Shown piece after piece: positions 36,888 to 46,995 of a stretch of DNA of 64,000 bases. The position numbers and the translations under genes were made by a program. The first letter of the stretch is position 1. Each line of letters starts with the position of its first letter. Source of the stretch: Candidatus Thiodiazotropha sp. (lineage in GTDB: Bacteria > Pseudomonadota > Gammaproteobacteria > Chromatiales > Chromatiaceae); the NCBI GenBank assembly GCA_023838465.1, contig JAIVEQ010000011.1, positions 20,876 through 84,875 of the forward strand. The letters run 5' to 3'. Below the pieces are notes generated by a model. The model saw nothing but the letters and a program-made list of their open reading frames with translations. It had not been told where the DNA came from and did not search any database.

Positions 36888-37776
36888 ATCAATAAATCAT
36901 TGTGGTTATGCTGCGATAGTTGGGCGACCGAATGTCGGAAAATCGACCCTATTGAATCGTATTCTTGGTGTCAATTTGGCAATTACTTCGCATAAGGCAC
37001 AAACCACACGACACTCAATTCTTGGTATAAATACACTTCACAATGGACAGGTGATCTATGTAGATACTCCCGGTATTCATGATAGACATGATAATGCGAT
37101 GAATCACTATCTCAATCGCACTGCCAAAACTGCATTGGCTGATGTGAATCTATTGATCTTCGTGGTTGAAGCCCTGCAATGGACCAAGGAGGATGAAAAG
37201 GTACTGGGTTTGATTCAACAAAGTGGTATACCGGTTATAGCTGCAGTTAACAAAGTCGATCAAGTCAAGAAGAAAGAGAGGCTTCTGCCCTTCCTGTCGA
37301 AGCTGGCAGCGAACCATTCATTCATTGAAATTATACCTGTTTCCGCTAAAAGTGGCAGAAATCTACAAACGCTTGAAGCGTTGGTCTTGAAAGCTTTACC
37401 TGAGGGTGAGAATTTCTACCCCAATGATCAGATAACAGATCGCCCAGAAAAGTTTTTCGCTGCTGAGTTTATTCGTGAGCAGATTACGAGGCGTTATGCC
37501 AAAGAGTTACCTTATGCGGTATCAATTGAGATAGAGCGCTTTGAAGAAAAATCGGGCCTTTATCGCATCAATGCCGTGATTTGGGTGGAGAAACCCGGAC
37601 AAAAAGGGATCCTTATTGGTAAGGAGGGTCAGGCTCTTAAGGAAGTGGCTACACAGGCTAGAAAGGCAATGCAGCGTTTTTTTGATTGCAAAGTGCATTT
37701 GGAGCTTTGGGTGAAAGTGAAAAAGAGTTGGTCTAGTGATGAAGCTGCCCTGGTACGCTTGGGATATGGTGAATAA
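36880..37776 (+). CDS. era: GTPase Era
   Basis: Era is an essential GTPase that binds 16S rRNA during 30S assembly. The 298 residues include G1 GRPNVGKST, G3 DTPGIHD, G4 NKVDQV and the SAKSG G5 region. The C-terminal KH domain has the GxxG-type loop in GILIGKEGQALKEVA. It is co-transcribed with rnc and followed by recO after 71 bases. Confidence 0.97.
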   Translation: MIKSINHCGYAAIVGRPNVGKSTLLNRILGVNLAITSHKAQTTRHSILGINTLHNGQVIYVDTPGIHDRHDNAMNHYLNRTAKTALADVNLLIFVVEALQWTKEDEKVLGLIQQSGIPVIAAVNKVDQVKKKERLLPFLSKLAANHSFIEIIPVSAKSGRNLQTLEALVLKALPEGENFYPNDQITDRPEKFFAAEFIREQITRRYAKELPYAVSIEIERFEEKSGLYRINAVIWVEKPGQKGILIGKEGQALKEVATQARKAMQRFFDCKVHLELWVKVKKSWSSDEAALVRLGYGE

Positions 37777-37847
37777 CTTTACTAACTTGGCTATCTATTC
37801 GGTTGCCGGGCAAAAAATGATAGGTTGTATGTAGGAGGGCTGGACTT

Positions 37848-38552
37848 GTGTCGAGGAATGAACTGATTCCTGCGTTTCTCATACATCGACGTGACTACCG
37901 CAACACGAGTCTTCTATTGGAACTGTTTATCGCCAGTGAGGGGCGATTACCTGCCATAGCTCGAGGTGCTAAATCAGGTCGTTCATCACGTGCCTTACTG
38001 CTACAACCTTTTACCCCCTTGCTTATTTCTCTCAGTGGTAGGGGGGAGGTAAAGAGCCTTGCTCATGTTGAAGTCGATGGACGTCCGCTTCGTTTAACAG
38101 GCGATAGGATTTATTGTGGCATCTATCTGAATGAGTTGTTGATGAGGTTATTGGAACGGGGAGATCCTTATCCCTACCTCTATATACACTATCATCAAAC
38201 ACTTGCTCGACTCACCTCTACAGAATTGGCTAGTCAATGTTTAAGGGATTTTGAAATTCAGCTGATGAAAGAGTTGGGCTATGAATTATTGCTTGATCAT
38301 ACTGCCGATGATGATGAGCCGATAGATCCTGATTGTTATTATGATTATCACATCGAGCATGGACCAGTGAGAACAGTATCAGGTCGATCCGAGACCCAGA
38401 TACGTGGACGAACATTGATATGTCTGCATAATAGAGAGAAGTTGGATGAACAAGGTGCATTCGAGGCAAAACGCCTGATGCGTCGTGTCATTAACTTCTA
38501 TTTAGGCGACAAACCCCTCAAGAGCAGGGAGTTATTTCAATCCCTGAGATAG
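37848..38552 (+). CDS. recO: DNA repair protein RecO
   Basis: RecO works with RecR to load RecA onto single-stranded DNA. The 234-residue protein starts with GTG at 37848, with TAGGAGG 9 bases upstream. The N-terminal OB-fold domain shows [19 protein letters not shown] and [10 protein letters not shown]; the rest is the helical domain ([17 protein letters not shown]). Some RecO proteins carry a four-Cys zinc site; it is not seen here, which is usual in this class. Confidence 0.93.
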   Translation: MSRNELIPAFLIHRRDYRNTSLLLELFIASEGRLPAIARGAKSGRSSRALLLQPFTPLLISLSGRGEVKSLAHVEVDGRPLRLTGDRIYCGIYLNELLMRLLERGDPYPYLYIHYHQTLARLTSTELASQCLRDFEIQLMKELGYELLLDHTADDDEPIDPDCYYDYHIEHGPVRTVSGRSETQIRGRTLICLHNREKLDEQGAFEAKRLMRRVINFYLGDKPLKSRELFQSLR

Positions 38553-38560
38553 GAATAGAG

Positions 38561-39289
38561 ATGGTTGAAAATGAGATCCTACTAGGTGTCAACATCGATC
38601 ACGTGGCGACGCTGCGTCAAGCACGTGGGACCCGTTATCCAGAACCTGTACAAGCTGCGATAGTGGCTGAACAGGCGGGTGCTGATGTCATTACTCTCCA
38701 TTTAAGAGAGGATAGAAGACATATTCAGGACAGAGACGTAGAAATGCTGAGTGATCTATTGCAGACTCGCATGAATCTCGAGATGGCTGCGACATCTGAA
38801 ATGGCATCGATCGCTACACGCTTCAGACCCCATGATTGCTGCCTGGTGCCAGAAAAGCGTGAAGAACTGACGACTGAAGGCGGTCTTGATGTGGCAGGAA
38901 ACCTGGATTACATGAAGGATTATTGCAGTGAACTGAATGATGCTGGAATAAGAGTTTCACTTTTTATCGATGCAGATACCCAGCAATTGGATGCGGCTAA
39001 GGAGTCTGGGGCAGCTGTGGTTGAAATACATACTGGACACTATGCCGATGCTGTAAATGACCGGGCTCGGCATGTAGAACTGGAACGGATTATAAACGCG
39101 GTTGACTATGGAAAGCGTATCGGCCTTCAGGTCAATGCAGGACATGGCCTTGATTACCATAATGTGCAAGCCATTGTTGCAATTGAGGGGATCACCGAAC
39201 TGAATATTGGTCATTCAATCATCTGTCGCGCACTTTTTACCGGCCTGGACAGAGCGGTAAAAGAGATGAAAAGATTATGCCGTAAATAG
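38561..39289 (+). CDS. pdxJ: Pyridoxine 5'-phosphate synthase PdxJ
   Basis: PdxJ joins deoxyxylulose 5-phosphate and amino-oxo-phosphopropanol to make pyridoxine phosphate. The 242-residue barrel has the family stretches [39 protein letters not shown] and [11 protein letters not shown]. Its ATG is 8 bases after recO. In many relatives acpS follows; here the block ends and a convergent gene lies beyond. Confidence 0.96.
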   Translation: MVENEILLGVNIDHVATLRQARGTRYPEPVQAAIVAEQAGADVITLHLREDRRHIQDRDVEMLSDLLQTRMNLEMAATSEMASIATRFRPHDCCLVPEKREELTTEGGLDVAGNLDYMKDYCSELNDAGIRVSLFIDADTQQLDAAKESGAAVVEIHTGHYADAVNDRARHVELERIINAVDYGKRIGLQVNAGHGLDYHNVQAIVAIEGITELNIGHSIICRALFTGLDRAVKEMKRLCRK

Positions 39290-39513
39290 ACGCGAATCAT
39301 CGCAAATGTTTCGTGTTAACTATCACAGGTTTAAGATTTCTCTGCCCGGTCGAAATGATAGTGAACAGCAACTGATTGATCAGAATCAAGATGCCACATG
39401 ATAGGACATTCCTATTCGCATTTGTGTTAATTTGTGGATAAACCCCATGACCTGGTGAAATGATTTGTTGTGATTCTTATGACCTGCCCACCCTATAAGG
39501 TGAAGGTGAAAAA
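39290..39513. other. Gene-free stretch with Ala/Gly-type interspersed-repeat remnants
   Basis: Between convergent pdxJ and a DUF389 gene. Short related stretches (GACGCGAATCATCGCAAAT near 39291 and ATTCGCATTTGTGTTAATTT near 39413) look like worn copies of a small dispersed repeat. No terminator with a T-run and no reading frame were found. Confidence 0.35.
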
Positions 39514-40497
39514 TCAGTTGCTGAGTTGTGAACGTGCGATGATTGCCATGGTTACCAATACCAGGGTGACAATCCAGACGCCAATATAGATGCTCATTGC
39601 ACGCTTTGCTTTAGCCTTTTCGGCCCAGGTGCGGGGTTGGATACCTTTTACCAGAAAAACAAGTTTGGCGGCAAGATTGACACAAACAATGTTCGCCGCA
39701 AGCAATAAGCATGCATCCATTGCCAAATCCGGTCTTGAATGGCCAAGTGTCAGACCTACAGCTGCTGCCGGTGGTAAGAGGGCAACTGCTACCATTACAC
39801 CGACCAATACACTCGGCAGCCCAGTAGTTAATGAGAGTGCTGCAGCTGCGCCGGATGCAAGAGCGAGGGCAAGTGAGTCCATGCCCACTTCAGTACGTGC
39901 CAGTAACTCAGGACTGGTTAATCCAAACGGCCACAGCAGACCAATTAGATAGGAGAGAGCGATGGCGATTATGATTCCAGTGAGGAGTGACTTGAGCGAT
40001 TTTTGCATCAAATGAACATCACCTAGTGCCGTACCGAGCCCAAATGCGAGATTGGGTCCTAACAGTGGGGCTATGACCATCGCACCGATGACAACAGCAA
40101 CATTGTTTTTCACCAGACCGATGGCTGCCACCACGGTGGAGAGTATGACCAGAAAAATAAAATTACTGTCAAGTCGGGTGTTTTTTTCAACTGATGCGTA
40201 CATTGCTTCCCTGGTCGAGCTGGCGACATCCTGTTCCTTCTCCTGCTCAGTTTTAGCGCGTGGTAGGGTGGCATCGACTGGAAAAACGATGATCCGTGCT
40301 GTCGATTGTGCGCCAAGAATATTCTGTAAAGCATCAAGGGTAGGTTGTACAAACTCATCAGTGACCAGCATACGTATTGGTTGACGGCCATCCTCTCCTT
40401 TCTGACCAAGTCTGAAATCCCGTGCTTTGTACTTTTCAGCAATAATCGAAATTGTTGCCTGGCTACCTGTATTTGCAATTACCTCAATCAGTTTCAT
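39514..40497 (-). CDS. DUF389 (TIGR00341) membrane protein
   Basis: The 327-residue protein has a soluble N-terminal part of about 105 residues and then five to six membrane segments. The membrane part carries the family pattern (KNNVAVVIGAMVIAPLLGPNLAFGLGTALGD, read in pieces at about residues 129-160) and GVMVAVALLPPAAAVGLTLG. Function is unknown; the family is widespread. It is monocistronic. Confidence 0.85.
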   Translation of the reverse strand: MKLIEVIANTGSQATISIIAEKYKARDFRLGQKGEDGRQPIRMLVTDEFVQPTLDALQNILGAQSTARIIVFPVDATLPRAKTEQEKEQDVASSTREAMYASVEKNTRLDSNFIFLVILSTVVAAIGLVKNNVAVVIGAMVIAPLLGPNLAFGLGTALGDVHLMQKSLKSLLTGIIIAIALSYLIGLLWPFGLTSPELLARTEVGMDSLALALASGAAAALSLTTGLPSVLVGVMVAVALLPPAAAVGLTLGHSRPDLAMDACLLLAANIVCVNLAAKLVFLVKGIQPRTWAEKAKAKRAMSIYIGVWIVTLVLVTMAIIARSQLSN

Positions 40498-40551
40498 ATT
40501 TTAGCTATGCTCTCAGTTTAAGATATGGGGAGAACGATGGATCTTGACCAG

Positions 40552-41388
40552 TCATTTTTCCACGCCACATCTGTGCTGGTTACTCTTCGGAAGCCAGATA
40601 AGCCGTTTACAAATAGGTAGTAGATTCAAGCCTGATGACTGATATAACCTCTCTGCACGGGTCGTTAGGGTTGAAATTTCTGGAGCTGCTGATAGTGAGC
40701 AAAACAAGACAACGTTTTGTAGTGATGGGACATCAAATATAGCAATCCATGGGAAGATACTGCGTATCTTCAGAAGTAGATCGACTATTTCGGACTCTGA
40801 TGCAGGTAGACAGTTAATTGCAAGCACCCCACCCTGGTTGAGAATAGAAGCGATATCCTGATAAAAGGATGTTGTTAGTAGTGGATTTTCTGTGTTCCGT
40901 TTTATGTAGATGTCACACACTACAATGTCGTACGATTTCTGATTCGTGTCGAGAAAGTGCTCAGCAGAACTCAGAACTACAGGGTAAGAATTAGGGAGAT
41001 TGAAATAGTCTCTGCTAAAGCTGACCATATTTGGGTCGATTTCTACCGAAACTAATTTGATTTTTGGCAGTTGAGACAACACAAAGCGTTCAATTGATCC
41101 CGCCCCTAAACCAAGGTTGAGCAAACTGCTGGGTTGCTGAGTATAGAGTAGTGAACAGAGCAGACCCTGAATGTAATCAAGCATTGGGTAGGCAGGTTCT
41201 TGCAACAGCATGACTGACTGAATCGATCCGTCAGAGAAGCGAATCCAGCGCAGACTTCCCTGTTCGCGTATTTCAAATGGCTGAGGTTGCTTGTTATAGC
41301 GCTTTACAGTTTTCCCCTGAGTATTCTGCAGCTGATCGAAATCAATGGGTGCGTGCTCTAATTTTTTTAGCATTCCTTTTCTTTGCAT
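40552..41388 (-). CDS. Spermidine-synthase-like protein
   Basis: A 278-residue class I methyltransferase-fold protein related to polyamine synthases. The nucleotide-binding motif is LLNLGLGAGSIERF, the acidic strand end is SVEIDPNMVSFSR, and YDIVVCDIY follows the aminopropyltransferase pattern where the catalytic Asp lies. The N-terminal beta domain is short. It could act in polyamine synthesis or only share the fold; key substrate residues cannot be judged by eye. It precedes no other gene on its strand closely. Confidence 0.7.
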   Translation of the reverse strand: MQRKGMLKKLEHAPIDFDQLQNTQGKTVKRYNKQPQPFEIREQGSLRWIRFSDGSIQSVMLLQEPAYPMLDYIQGLLCSLLYTQQPSSLLNLGLGAGSIERFVLSQLPKIKLVSVEIDPNMVSFSRDYFNLPNSYPVVLSSAEHFLDTNQKSYDIVVCDIYIKRNTENPLLTTSFYQDIASILNQGGVLAINCLPASESEIVDLLLKIRSIFPWIAIFDVPSLQNVVLFCSLSAAPEISTLTTRAERLYQSSGLNLLPICKRLIWLPKSNQHRCGVEK

Positions 41389-41452
41389 GCTTTTTAAGAT
41401 TAAGGGCAGTTTCCGGGTGGATAGTATTTAACGAGGATTTACTGAAAAAGTT

Positions 41453-41881
41453 TTAACCATTGATGTAACTGACCAATTGTTCAATAACGAACTGCTGCTC
41501 CTCAATAATGGCCTTCACCAGATCACCGATAGAGATAATCCCTACGAGCTTCTCGTCCTGCATGACCGGAAGGTGACGAACACGCTTATCGGTCATGATC
41601 GCCATACACTCTTCAACACTTTGTTGGGGTTTGACCACTATGACATGGCGAGTCATGATCTCTTCTACCCTGGTCTCTTTCGAGGTACGCCCCTTCAGTA
41701 TGATATTGCGGGCATAGTCACGCTCGGAGAAGAGGCCTGCCACATCGCCATTCTCCAGTACCACGAGTGAGCCAATCCCCTTTTCGGCCATGAGCTTCAA
41801 TGCCTCGAAAACCGATGCATTGAGATCGATAGTCACGACATCGAAGCCCTTGCTTTGTAAGAGTTGATTGACAGTATGCAT
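41453..41881 (-). CDS. Protein with two CBS domains
   Basis: A 142-residue protein consisting of a CBS pair. The first repeat contains ASVFEALKLMAEKGIGSLVVLENGDVAG (about 22-52, in pieces) and the second VEECMAIMTDKRVRHLPV with IGIISIGDLVKAI. Such proteins sense adenine nucleotides or S-adenosylmethionine. No partner domain or neighbour suggests a target. Confidence 0.9.
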   Translation of the reverse strand: MHTVNQLLQSKGFDVVTIDLNASVFEALKLMAEKGIGSLVVLENGDVAGLFSERDYARNIILKGRTSKETRVEEIMTRHVIVVKPQQSVEECMAIMTDKRVRHLPVMQDEKLVGIISIGDLVKAIIEEQQFVIEQLVSYING

Positions 41882-42047
41882 GCTGACGTCTCCTGATGGT
41901 TTTTTCTAGTTAATCCCTGACATTTTCAGAGTTTCCCTAATAATAGATCATCAATCCCACCATTTCGGCATATCTAACGTCAATTTTATCGATAGAATTG
42001 TAAAAGAATGCTGATCTCTGTCGAATAAACAGGGTAAAATTGCCCCT

Positions 42048-42941
42048 ATGTACTACAAAACAATAGAAGAATTCATCGGTAATACACCACTGGTCAGGTT
42101 ACAGCGATTGTCAGGGAATAGCAGCAATACCGTACTGGTGAAGCTGGAAGGGAATAATCCTGCTGGTTCGGTTAAGGATAGACCAGCTCTGAGTATGATC
42201 AGCCATGCTGAGGCGCGTGGAACCATCAAACCTGGTGATACGCTGATTGAGGCGACCAGTGGGAATACCGGGATTGCGCTGGCTATGGCAGCGGCAATCA
42301 AGGGGTATCGTTTAATCCTGGTAATGCCTGAGCATATGAGTCTGGAGCGCCGAGCTGTGATGAAAGCCTATGGCGCTGAATTGGTGTTGACTCCGAAAGA
42401 GGGCAGTATGGAGGCAGCCATTGACAAGGCTCAGGCGTTGGAGGCAACGGGCCCGGGGGTGATCCTGGATCAGTTTTCAAATCAGGACAATCCGCAAGCC
42501 CATATCGATGGGACCGGACCGGAGATATGGCAGGACACCAAAGGTGAAGTAACCCATTTTGTCAGTGCGATGGGTACCACCGGCACCATTATGGGTACCT
42601 CGATTTATCTCAAAGCTAAGAATCCAGCCATTGAGATTGTCGGTGTGCAGCCCATGGAGGGTGCCAATATTCCGGGTATTCGCCGCTGGCCGCAGGCCTA
42701 TCTGCCAAAGATTTACGATGCCTCTCGAATCGACCGTATTCTAGACATTTCACAGCAAGAGGCTGAGGAAACTACGCGGCAATTGGCCGCTAGAGAAGGG
42801 ATCTTTGCTGGAATCTCTTCAGGCGGAGCGGTTGCTGCTGCCTTAAAACTATCAAATACAGTGGAGAATGGTGTAATCGTTGCCATAGTCTGCGATCGAG
42901 GTGATCGCTACCTCTCTACTGACGTCTTTCCAAGTAGCTGA
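42048..42941 (+). CDS. cysM: Cysteine synthase B (CysM)
   Basis: CysM makes cysteine from O-acetylserine and sulfide or thiosulfate using pyridoxal phosphate. The 297-residue protein has the cofactor Lys in NPAGSVKDRPAL, the TSGNTGIALA loop, and the glycine-rich GTTGTIMGTS phosphate loop. IPGIRRWPQAYLP is a CysM rather than CysK feature. It is followed by rlmD, whose ATG lies 1 base beyond the stop. Confidence 0.95.
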   Translation: MYYKTIEEFIGNTPLVRLQRLSGNSSNTVLVKLEGNNPAGSVKDRPALSMISHAEARGTIKPGDTLIEATSGNTGIALAMAAAIKGYRLILVMPEHMSLERRAVMKAYGAELVLTPKEGSMEAAIDKAQALEATGPGVILDQFSNQDNPQAHIDGTGPEIWQDTKGEVTHFVSAMGTTGTIMGTSIYLKAKNPAIEIVGVQPMEGANIPGIRRWPQAYLPKIYDASRIDRILDISQQEAEETTRQLAAREGIFAGISSGGAVAAALKLSNTVENGVIVAIVCDRGDRYLSTDVFPSS

Positions 42942-42942
42942 C

Positions 42943-44277
42943 ATGGGACGCAGACGTAGACGCAAGCAGCTTCCGGTAGAACCGTTTGAAGCAGAGATTG
43001 ACTCTTTAACACATGATGGAAAAGGTGTTGCACATATAGAGGGCAAGGCCACCTTTGTGCATGGTTCGCTACCCGGAGAACGGGTGCGTTTTCTCTATAC
43101 AGGTCGCTGGCGAAAGTACGATGAGGGCAGGGTGGTAGAGGTTATCAACGCCTCCCCGCAAAGGGTAGAACCACTTTGTAATCAGTTTGGTGTTTGTGGA
43201 GGATGTAGTCTGCAGCATCAGGAGTCGAAAGCACAGGTGGAGAGCAAGCAGCAGGCGATGCTGGATGCGTTGAAGCATATTGGAAAGGTGACACCAGAAG
43301 AGGTACTCACTCCTCTGGTCGGTGATTCCGTGTGGGGCTATCGTCGTAAAGCTCGATTGGGGGTACGTTATGTACCCAAAAAAGGCGGTACTTTGGTCGG
43401 CTTCCGTGAGCGTGGTTCCTCCTTTGTCGCTGATATCGACCGTTGTCATATTTTGCATCCCCGGGTGGGTGAATTATTGCCGCAACTAAGCAGCTTGATC
43501 GACCAACTCTCGATTCGAGATCAAATACCACAGATTGAAATGGCGATGGGCGATGAAAGTTGTGTATTGATCTTTCGCATGCTTTCAACCCCCAGTCATG
43601 AGGACCTGTCAAAGCTGGCACTGTTTGGACCTCAGCATCAGGTTGCTATCTATATTCAGGAAGCGGGTCCAGACAGTGTCAAGCCATTGAATGGTGAGGC
43701 TGCATCACTGACTTATGATCTGCCTGACTTTGATCTGCAATTGCATTTCTTGCCCAGTGACTTTACCCAGGTCAATAGTGATATCAACCGACAGATGATC
43801 CAGCGTGCGATCACAATGTTGCAGTTGAATAGGGATGACCAAGTATTGGATCTGTTTTGTGGGTTAGGCAATTTCACACTGCCTCTGGCACGTGCCGCTG
43901 GGCATGTTACCGGTATTGAAGGTGATGCTGGGCTAGTTGCAAGAGCCAGAGAGAACGCTGCACTCAATCACATTGATAATGTGAGTTTCTATACTGCAAA
44001 TCTATACGAAACATTGGAAAACGAACCTTGGATGTTACAGCAATTCAATAAAATATTGCTTGACCCACCCCGTAGCGGTGCTCAAGAAATCGTTGAACAC
44101 CTCCCTAAACTGGGTGCTCAGCGTATTGTCTATGTCTCCTGCTATCCGGGTACACTGGCACGGGACGCCAGTATTCTGGTGCATGAGCTCGGTTATCGCA
44201 TGGTGCATGCGGGTGTCATGGATATGTTTCCCCATACGGCCCATATGGAGTCGATTGCACTGTTTGAAAAGTGTTGA
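42943..44277 (+). CDS. rlmD: 23S rRNA m5U1939 methyltransferase RlmD
   Basis: RlmD methylates U1939 of 23S rRNA. From the ATG at 42943 it has 444 residues. The N-terminal TRAM domain begins IDSLTHDGKGVAHIEG, the 4Fe-4S cluster site is CNQFGVCGGCSLQH, the SAM site is DLFCGLGNFTLPLA, and the catalytic Cys is in YVSCYPGTLARD. Motif LLDPPRSG is intact. cysM-rlmD is a common pair in this class. Confidence 0.96.
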   Translation: MGRRRRRKQLPVEPFEAEIDSLTHDGKGVAHIEGKATFVHGSLPGERVRFLYTGRWRKYDEGRVVEVINASPQRVEPLCNQFGVCGGCSLQHQESKAQVESKQQAMLDALKHIGKVTPEEVLTPLVGDSVWGYRRKARLGVRYVPKKGGTLVGFRERGSSFVADIDRCHILHPRVGELLPQLSSLIDQLSIRDQIPQIEMAMGDESCVLIFRMLSTPSHEDLSKLALFGPQHQVAIYIQEAGPDSVKPLNGEAASLTYDLPDFDLQLHFLPSDFTQVNSDINRQMIQRAITMLQLNRDDQVLDLFCGLGNFTLPLARAAGHVTGIEGDAGLVARARENAALNHIDNVSFYTANLYETLENEPWMLQQFNKILLDPPRSGAQEIVEHLPKLGAQRIVYVSCYPGTLARDASILVHELGYRMVHAGVMDMFPHTAHMESIALFEKC

Positions 44278-44392
44278 TAACTCAGATCACTACCTGAATA
44301 AATCGGTTTCCGGTTAGTGACAAAGAGGGATATGATTGCATCGCCAGCTACCAGGGAATTGGCGAATGAATGATGACATTAGTGGTTAATAT

Positions 44393-44860
44393 ATGGCTTT
44401 AGAAATCGAACGTAAATATCTGGTAATAAATGATAAATGGCGTGATGACGTTCTCAGTAAAGCGGTCATGAAACAGGGTTATCTGTGTAACTTGCCCAAT
44501 GCCAGTGTGCGCGTGCGGGTGGCAGAGAATGAAGCCCGATTGACCATAAAGGGCAGAACGAAAGGCATCAGCCGCAATGAATATGAGTATGCCATCCCGA
44601 TACAGGATGCTGAGGCATTGCTTGAAAACCAGGTATCAGGGGCTGTTATAGACAAGGTGCGTTATCAGGTTCAGTGTGGTGACCATACTTGGGAGTTGGA
44701 TGTCTTTCATGGTGCCAACCAGGGATTGGTGGTTGCTGAAGTGGAATTAAGCTCAGAGGAGGAAGCGTTTCTCATCCCGGCATGGGCAGGCGAAGAGGTC
44801 TCAATGGATAGTCGCTACTACAACGCCAATCTGGTCAGTCATCCATTTTGTAACTGGTAG
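44393..44860 (+). CDS. CYTH-domain protein (triphosphate tunnel metalloenzyme)
   Basis: A 155-residue protein with the CYTH signature EIERKYLV at residues 3-10 (ExExK). Alternating Arg/Lys and Glu strands (RVRVAENEARLTIKGRT, ELDVFHG, VVAEVELSSEEE) outline the tunnel. Stand-alone bacterial forms are usually inorganic triphosphatases or of unknown use. It is 116 bases after rlmD. Confidence 0.88.
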   Translation: MALEIERKYLVINDKWRDDVLSKAVMKQGYLCNLPNASVRVRVAENEARLTIKGRTKGISRNEYEYAIPIQDAEALLENQVSGAVIDKVRYQVQCGDHTWELDVFHGANQGLVVAEVELSSEEEAFLIPAWAGEEVSMDSRYYNANLVSHPFCNW

Positions 44861-44870
44861 TGGCCTCTAA

Positions 44871-46535
44871 ATGAGATGGCAGCGCTTAGCTAGTACCTGC
44901 CTAAAAAGAAAAGCGCTCGCAACGACGCCAAGATTGCAAATTTACAATCTGTTGTTTTTTTCTGCTTTATCTGTTTTTTCTTTACGGCTTTGCAAGAGAA
45001 ACCCCCTTGTTTCTGGACGGATACTAACTACTGGAATAATGGTCCTGTTGCTTCTTTCAGCCTGCAGTCAACCACATGATAATCAGGCGATACGCATGGG
45101 GTTGGCATCAGCACCTTTGAATCTCGATCCGCGTTATGCCACCGATGCTACATCTGAGAGGATCAACAGACTGCTTTACCAACGATTGGTAGAGTTCGAC
45201 ACACAGAGCATGCCAGTACCGGGTATTGCTGACTGGCAAAGGTTGACCCCGCGACACTATCGGTTTTACTTGAGTGATAACGTCAACCGTTTTACAGACG
45301 GCCATCGGCTTGAAGCAGATGATGTGATAGCGACTTACCAACACGTACTCGACCCTGACAACGCATCGCCTCGACGTGCCAGCCTGACCCTGATTGAGTC
45401 GATCACGAAAGTGGACCAGACCACGGTCGATTTTCATCTTTTCCGCACTGATCCACTGTTTCCCGCCTATCTGACACTGGATATACTACCTATGGGGCTA
45501 CTCAATAAAGCCCACAATTTTGCACGTCAACCGGTTGGCAGCGGTCCGTTTACCTTTTACGCTTGGCCGGAATCGGGAAAGCTCATACTGGAGAGAAGGC
45601 GCGATCATCAACTCATTGAGTTGCTGGAGGTTAAAAACCCTACTGTGCGGGCGCTGAAGCTACTACGGGGTGAGATTGACATGCTACAGAATGATCTCTC
45701 GCCGGAATTGATCGGATACCTCCAGTCACAGACCGGGATTAATCTGCAACGACGCCACGGGAGCAACTTCACCTATCTTGGATTTAATCTGCAGGACCCT
45801 GATACAGGAGACCCAAGAGTCCGTCGCGCCATAGCTCATGCAATTGATCGGCAGGCGATCATTGATCAGGTGATGCACGGTGCAGCACGCCAGGCTGAAA
45901 CCCTTTTTCCACCTGAACACTGGGCAAGTAGTGGAGATCTGACTACGTATACTTATGATCCGGCCACTTCAAGAGTGCTTCTCTCTGAAGCGGGTTACGA
46001 TGCAGGAAATCCATTGCATCTGGTTTATAAAACTTCCAGTGACCCCTATCGAATCCGGCTTGCGACTATCATTCAAAGTCAGCTGAAAACAGTCGGTATT
46101 GAGGTTGATCTGCGTAGCTATGATTGGGGAACTTTCTTTGGTGACATTAAGCGAGGAAACTTCCAACTCTATAGCTTGAGTTGGGTCGGTATCCGCACGC
46201 CGGATGTTTTCAGGTATATCTTTGCCAGTGATTCACTGCCTCCGATGGGGGCCAACCGGGGGCGATATAGCAGTCCATCGGTTGATAGGTTGCTGCTGCA
46301 GGCTGAAGCGGCGGGAGCGTTACAACAACAGGCACGCCTTTATCGTCAAATACAACAACAGATCCATTATGATCTACCCTATGTTCCACTATGGTACGAA
46401 GATCAGGTATCTGCATTGGGAGCACGGGTTTCAGGCTACAAACTGATGATGGATGGAAACTATGACGGACTTGAACGGGTGAGTATTCACCACCCGGAGG
46501 ATTCACAGCATGCCCAAACTGCAGCTGCATATTGA
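44871..46535 (+). CDS. Peptide-type ABC transporter substrate-binding lipoprotein
   Basis: A 554-residue family 5 extracellular solute-binding protein. The lipobox LLLLSACSQ at about residues 57-65 marks the acylated Cys. The first ATG (44871) leaves an unusually long 60-residue leader with two hydrophobic parts; no better start codon was found in between. Family blocks are LDPRYATDATSERINRLLY, TDGHRLEADDVIATYQHV and RRAIAHAIDRQAIIDQV. It is the first gene of an operon with an L,D-transpeptidase and two permeases. Confidence 0.88.
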   Translation: MRWQRLASTCLKRKALATTPRLQIYNLLFFSALSVFSLRLCKRNPLVSGRILTTGIMVLLLLSACSQPHDNQAIRMGLASAPLNLDPRYATDATSERINRLLYQRLVEFDTQSMPVPGIADWQRLTPRHYRFYLSDNVNRFTDGHRLEADDVIATYQHVLDPDNASPRRASLTLIESITKVDQTTVDFHLFRTDPLFPAYLTLDILPMGLLNKAHNFARQPVGSGPFTFYAWPESGKLILERRRDHQLIELLEVKNPTVRALKLLRGEIDMLQNDLSPELIGYLQSQTGINLQRRHGSNFTYLGFNLQDPDTGDPRVRRAIAHAIDRQAIIDQVMHGAARQAETLFPPEHWASSGDLTTYTYDPATSRVLLSEAGYDAGNPLHLVYKTSSDPYRIRLATIIQSQLKTVGIEVDLRSYDWGTFFGDIKRGNFQLYSLSWVGIRTPDVFRYIFASDSLPPMGANRGRYSSPSVDRLLLQAEAAGALQQQARLYRQIQQQIHYDLPYVPLWYEDQVSALGARVSGYKLMMDGNYDGLERVSIHHPEDSQHAQTAAAY

Positions 46536-46995
46536 ACTGTTGCAACAGCGCTTGCTTTGTATTGAGGCGGGTCAGATAACCAATAGCTATCCGGTCTCAA
46601 CGGCGGTAAACGGAGCTGGAGAGCAGGGCAATAGTGGCTGTACCCCTCGAGGGAAACATCGTATTCGTCTGAAAATCGGTGAAGGGTGTGCAGAGAACAC
46701 TGTATTCGTCTCAAGACGTCCGACGGGAGAGCGCTATAGCAAACAACTGAATGAGCGGGAACCCAATCGGGACTGGATTCTTACCCGCATACTCTGGTTG
46801 AGCGGTCTAGAACAGGGAAAGAACAGAGGGGGTCGGGTTGATACCCTGCGTCGATTTATCTATATCCACGGTACACCGGATGAAGAGCTAATAGGCGTTG
46901 CTGCTTCCCACGGCTGTATACGGATGCGAAACAGGGATCTGCTGGAACTGTTTGAGCAAGTTGAGAATGGCACCTTGGTGGAGATTGTCGATTGA
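46510..46995 (+). CDS. L,D-transpeptidase (YkuD) domain protein
   Basis: A 161-residue protein with the YkuD active-site pattern: IYIHGTPDEE and then SHGCIRM, with His and Cys in place. No signal peptide is visible and the upstream frame is closed, so it would be cytoplasmic unless exported by another route. It overlaps the preceding gene by 26 bases and the next by 1, so it is firmly inside a peptide-transport operon. A role on imported cell-wall peptides is a reasonable inference. Confidence 0.85.
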   Translation: MPKLQLHIELLQQRLLCIEAGQITNSYPVSTAVNGAGEQGNSGCTPRGKHRIRLKIGEGCAENTVFVSRRPTGERYSKQLNEREPNRDWILTRILWLSGLEQGKNRGGRVDTLRRFIYIHGTPDEELIGVAASHGCIRMRNRDLLELFEQVENGTLVEIVD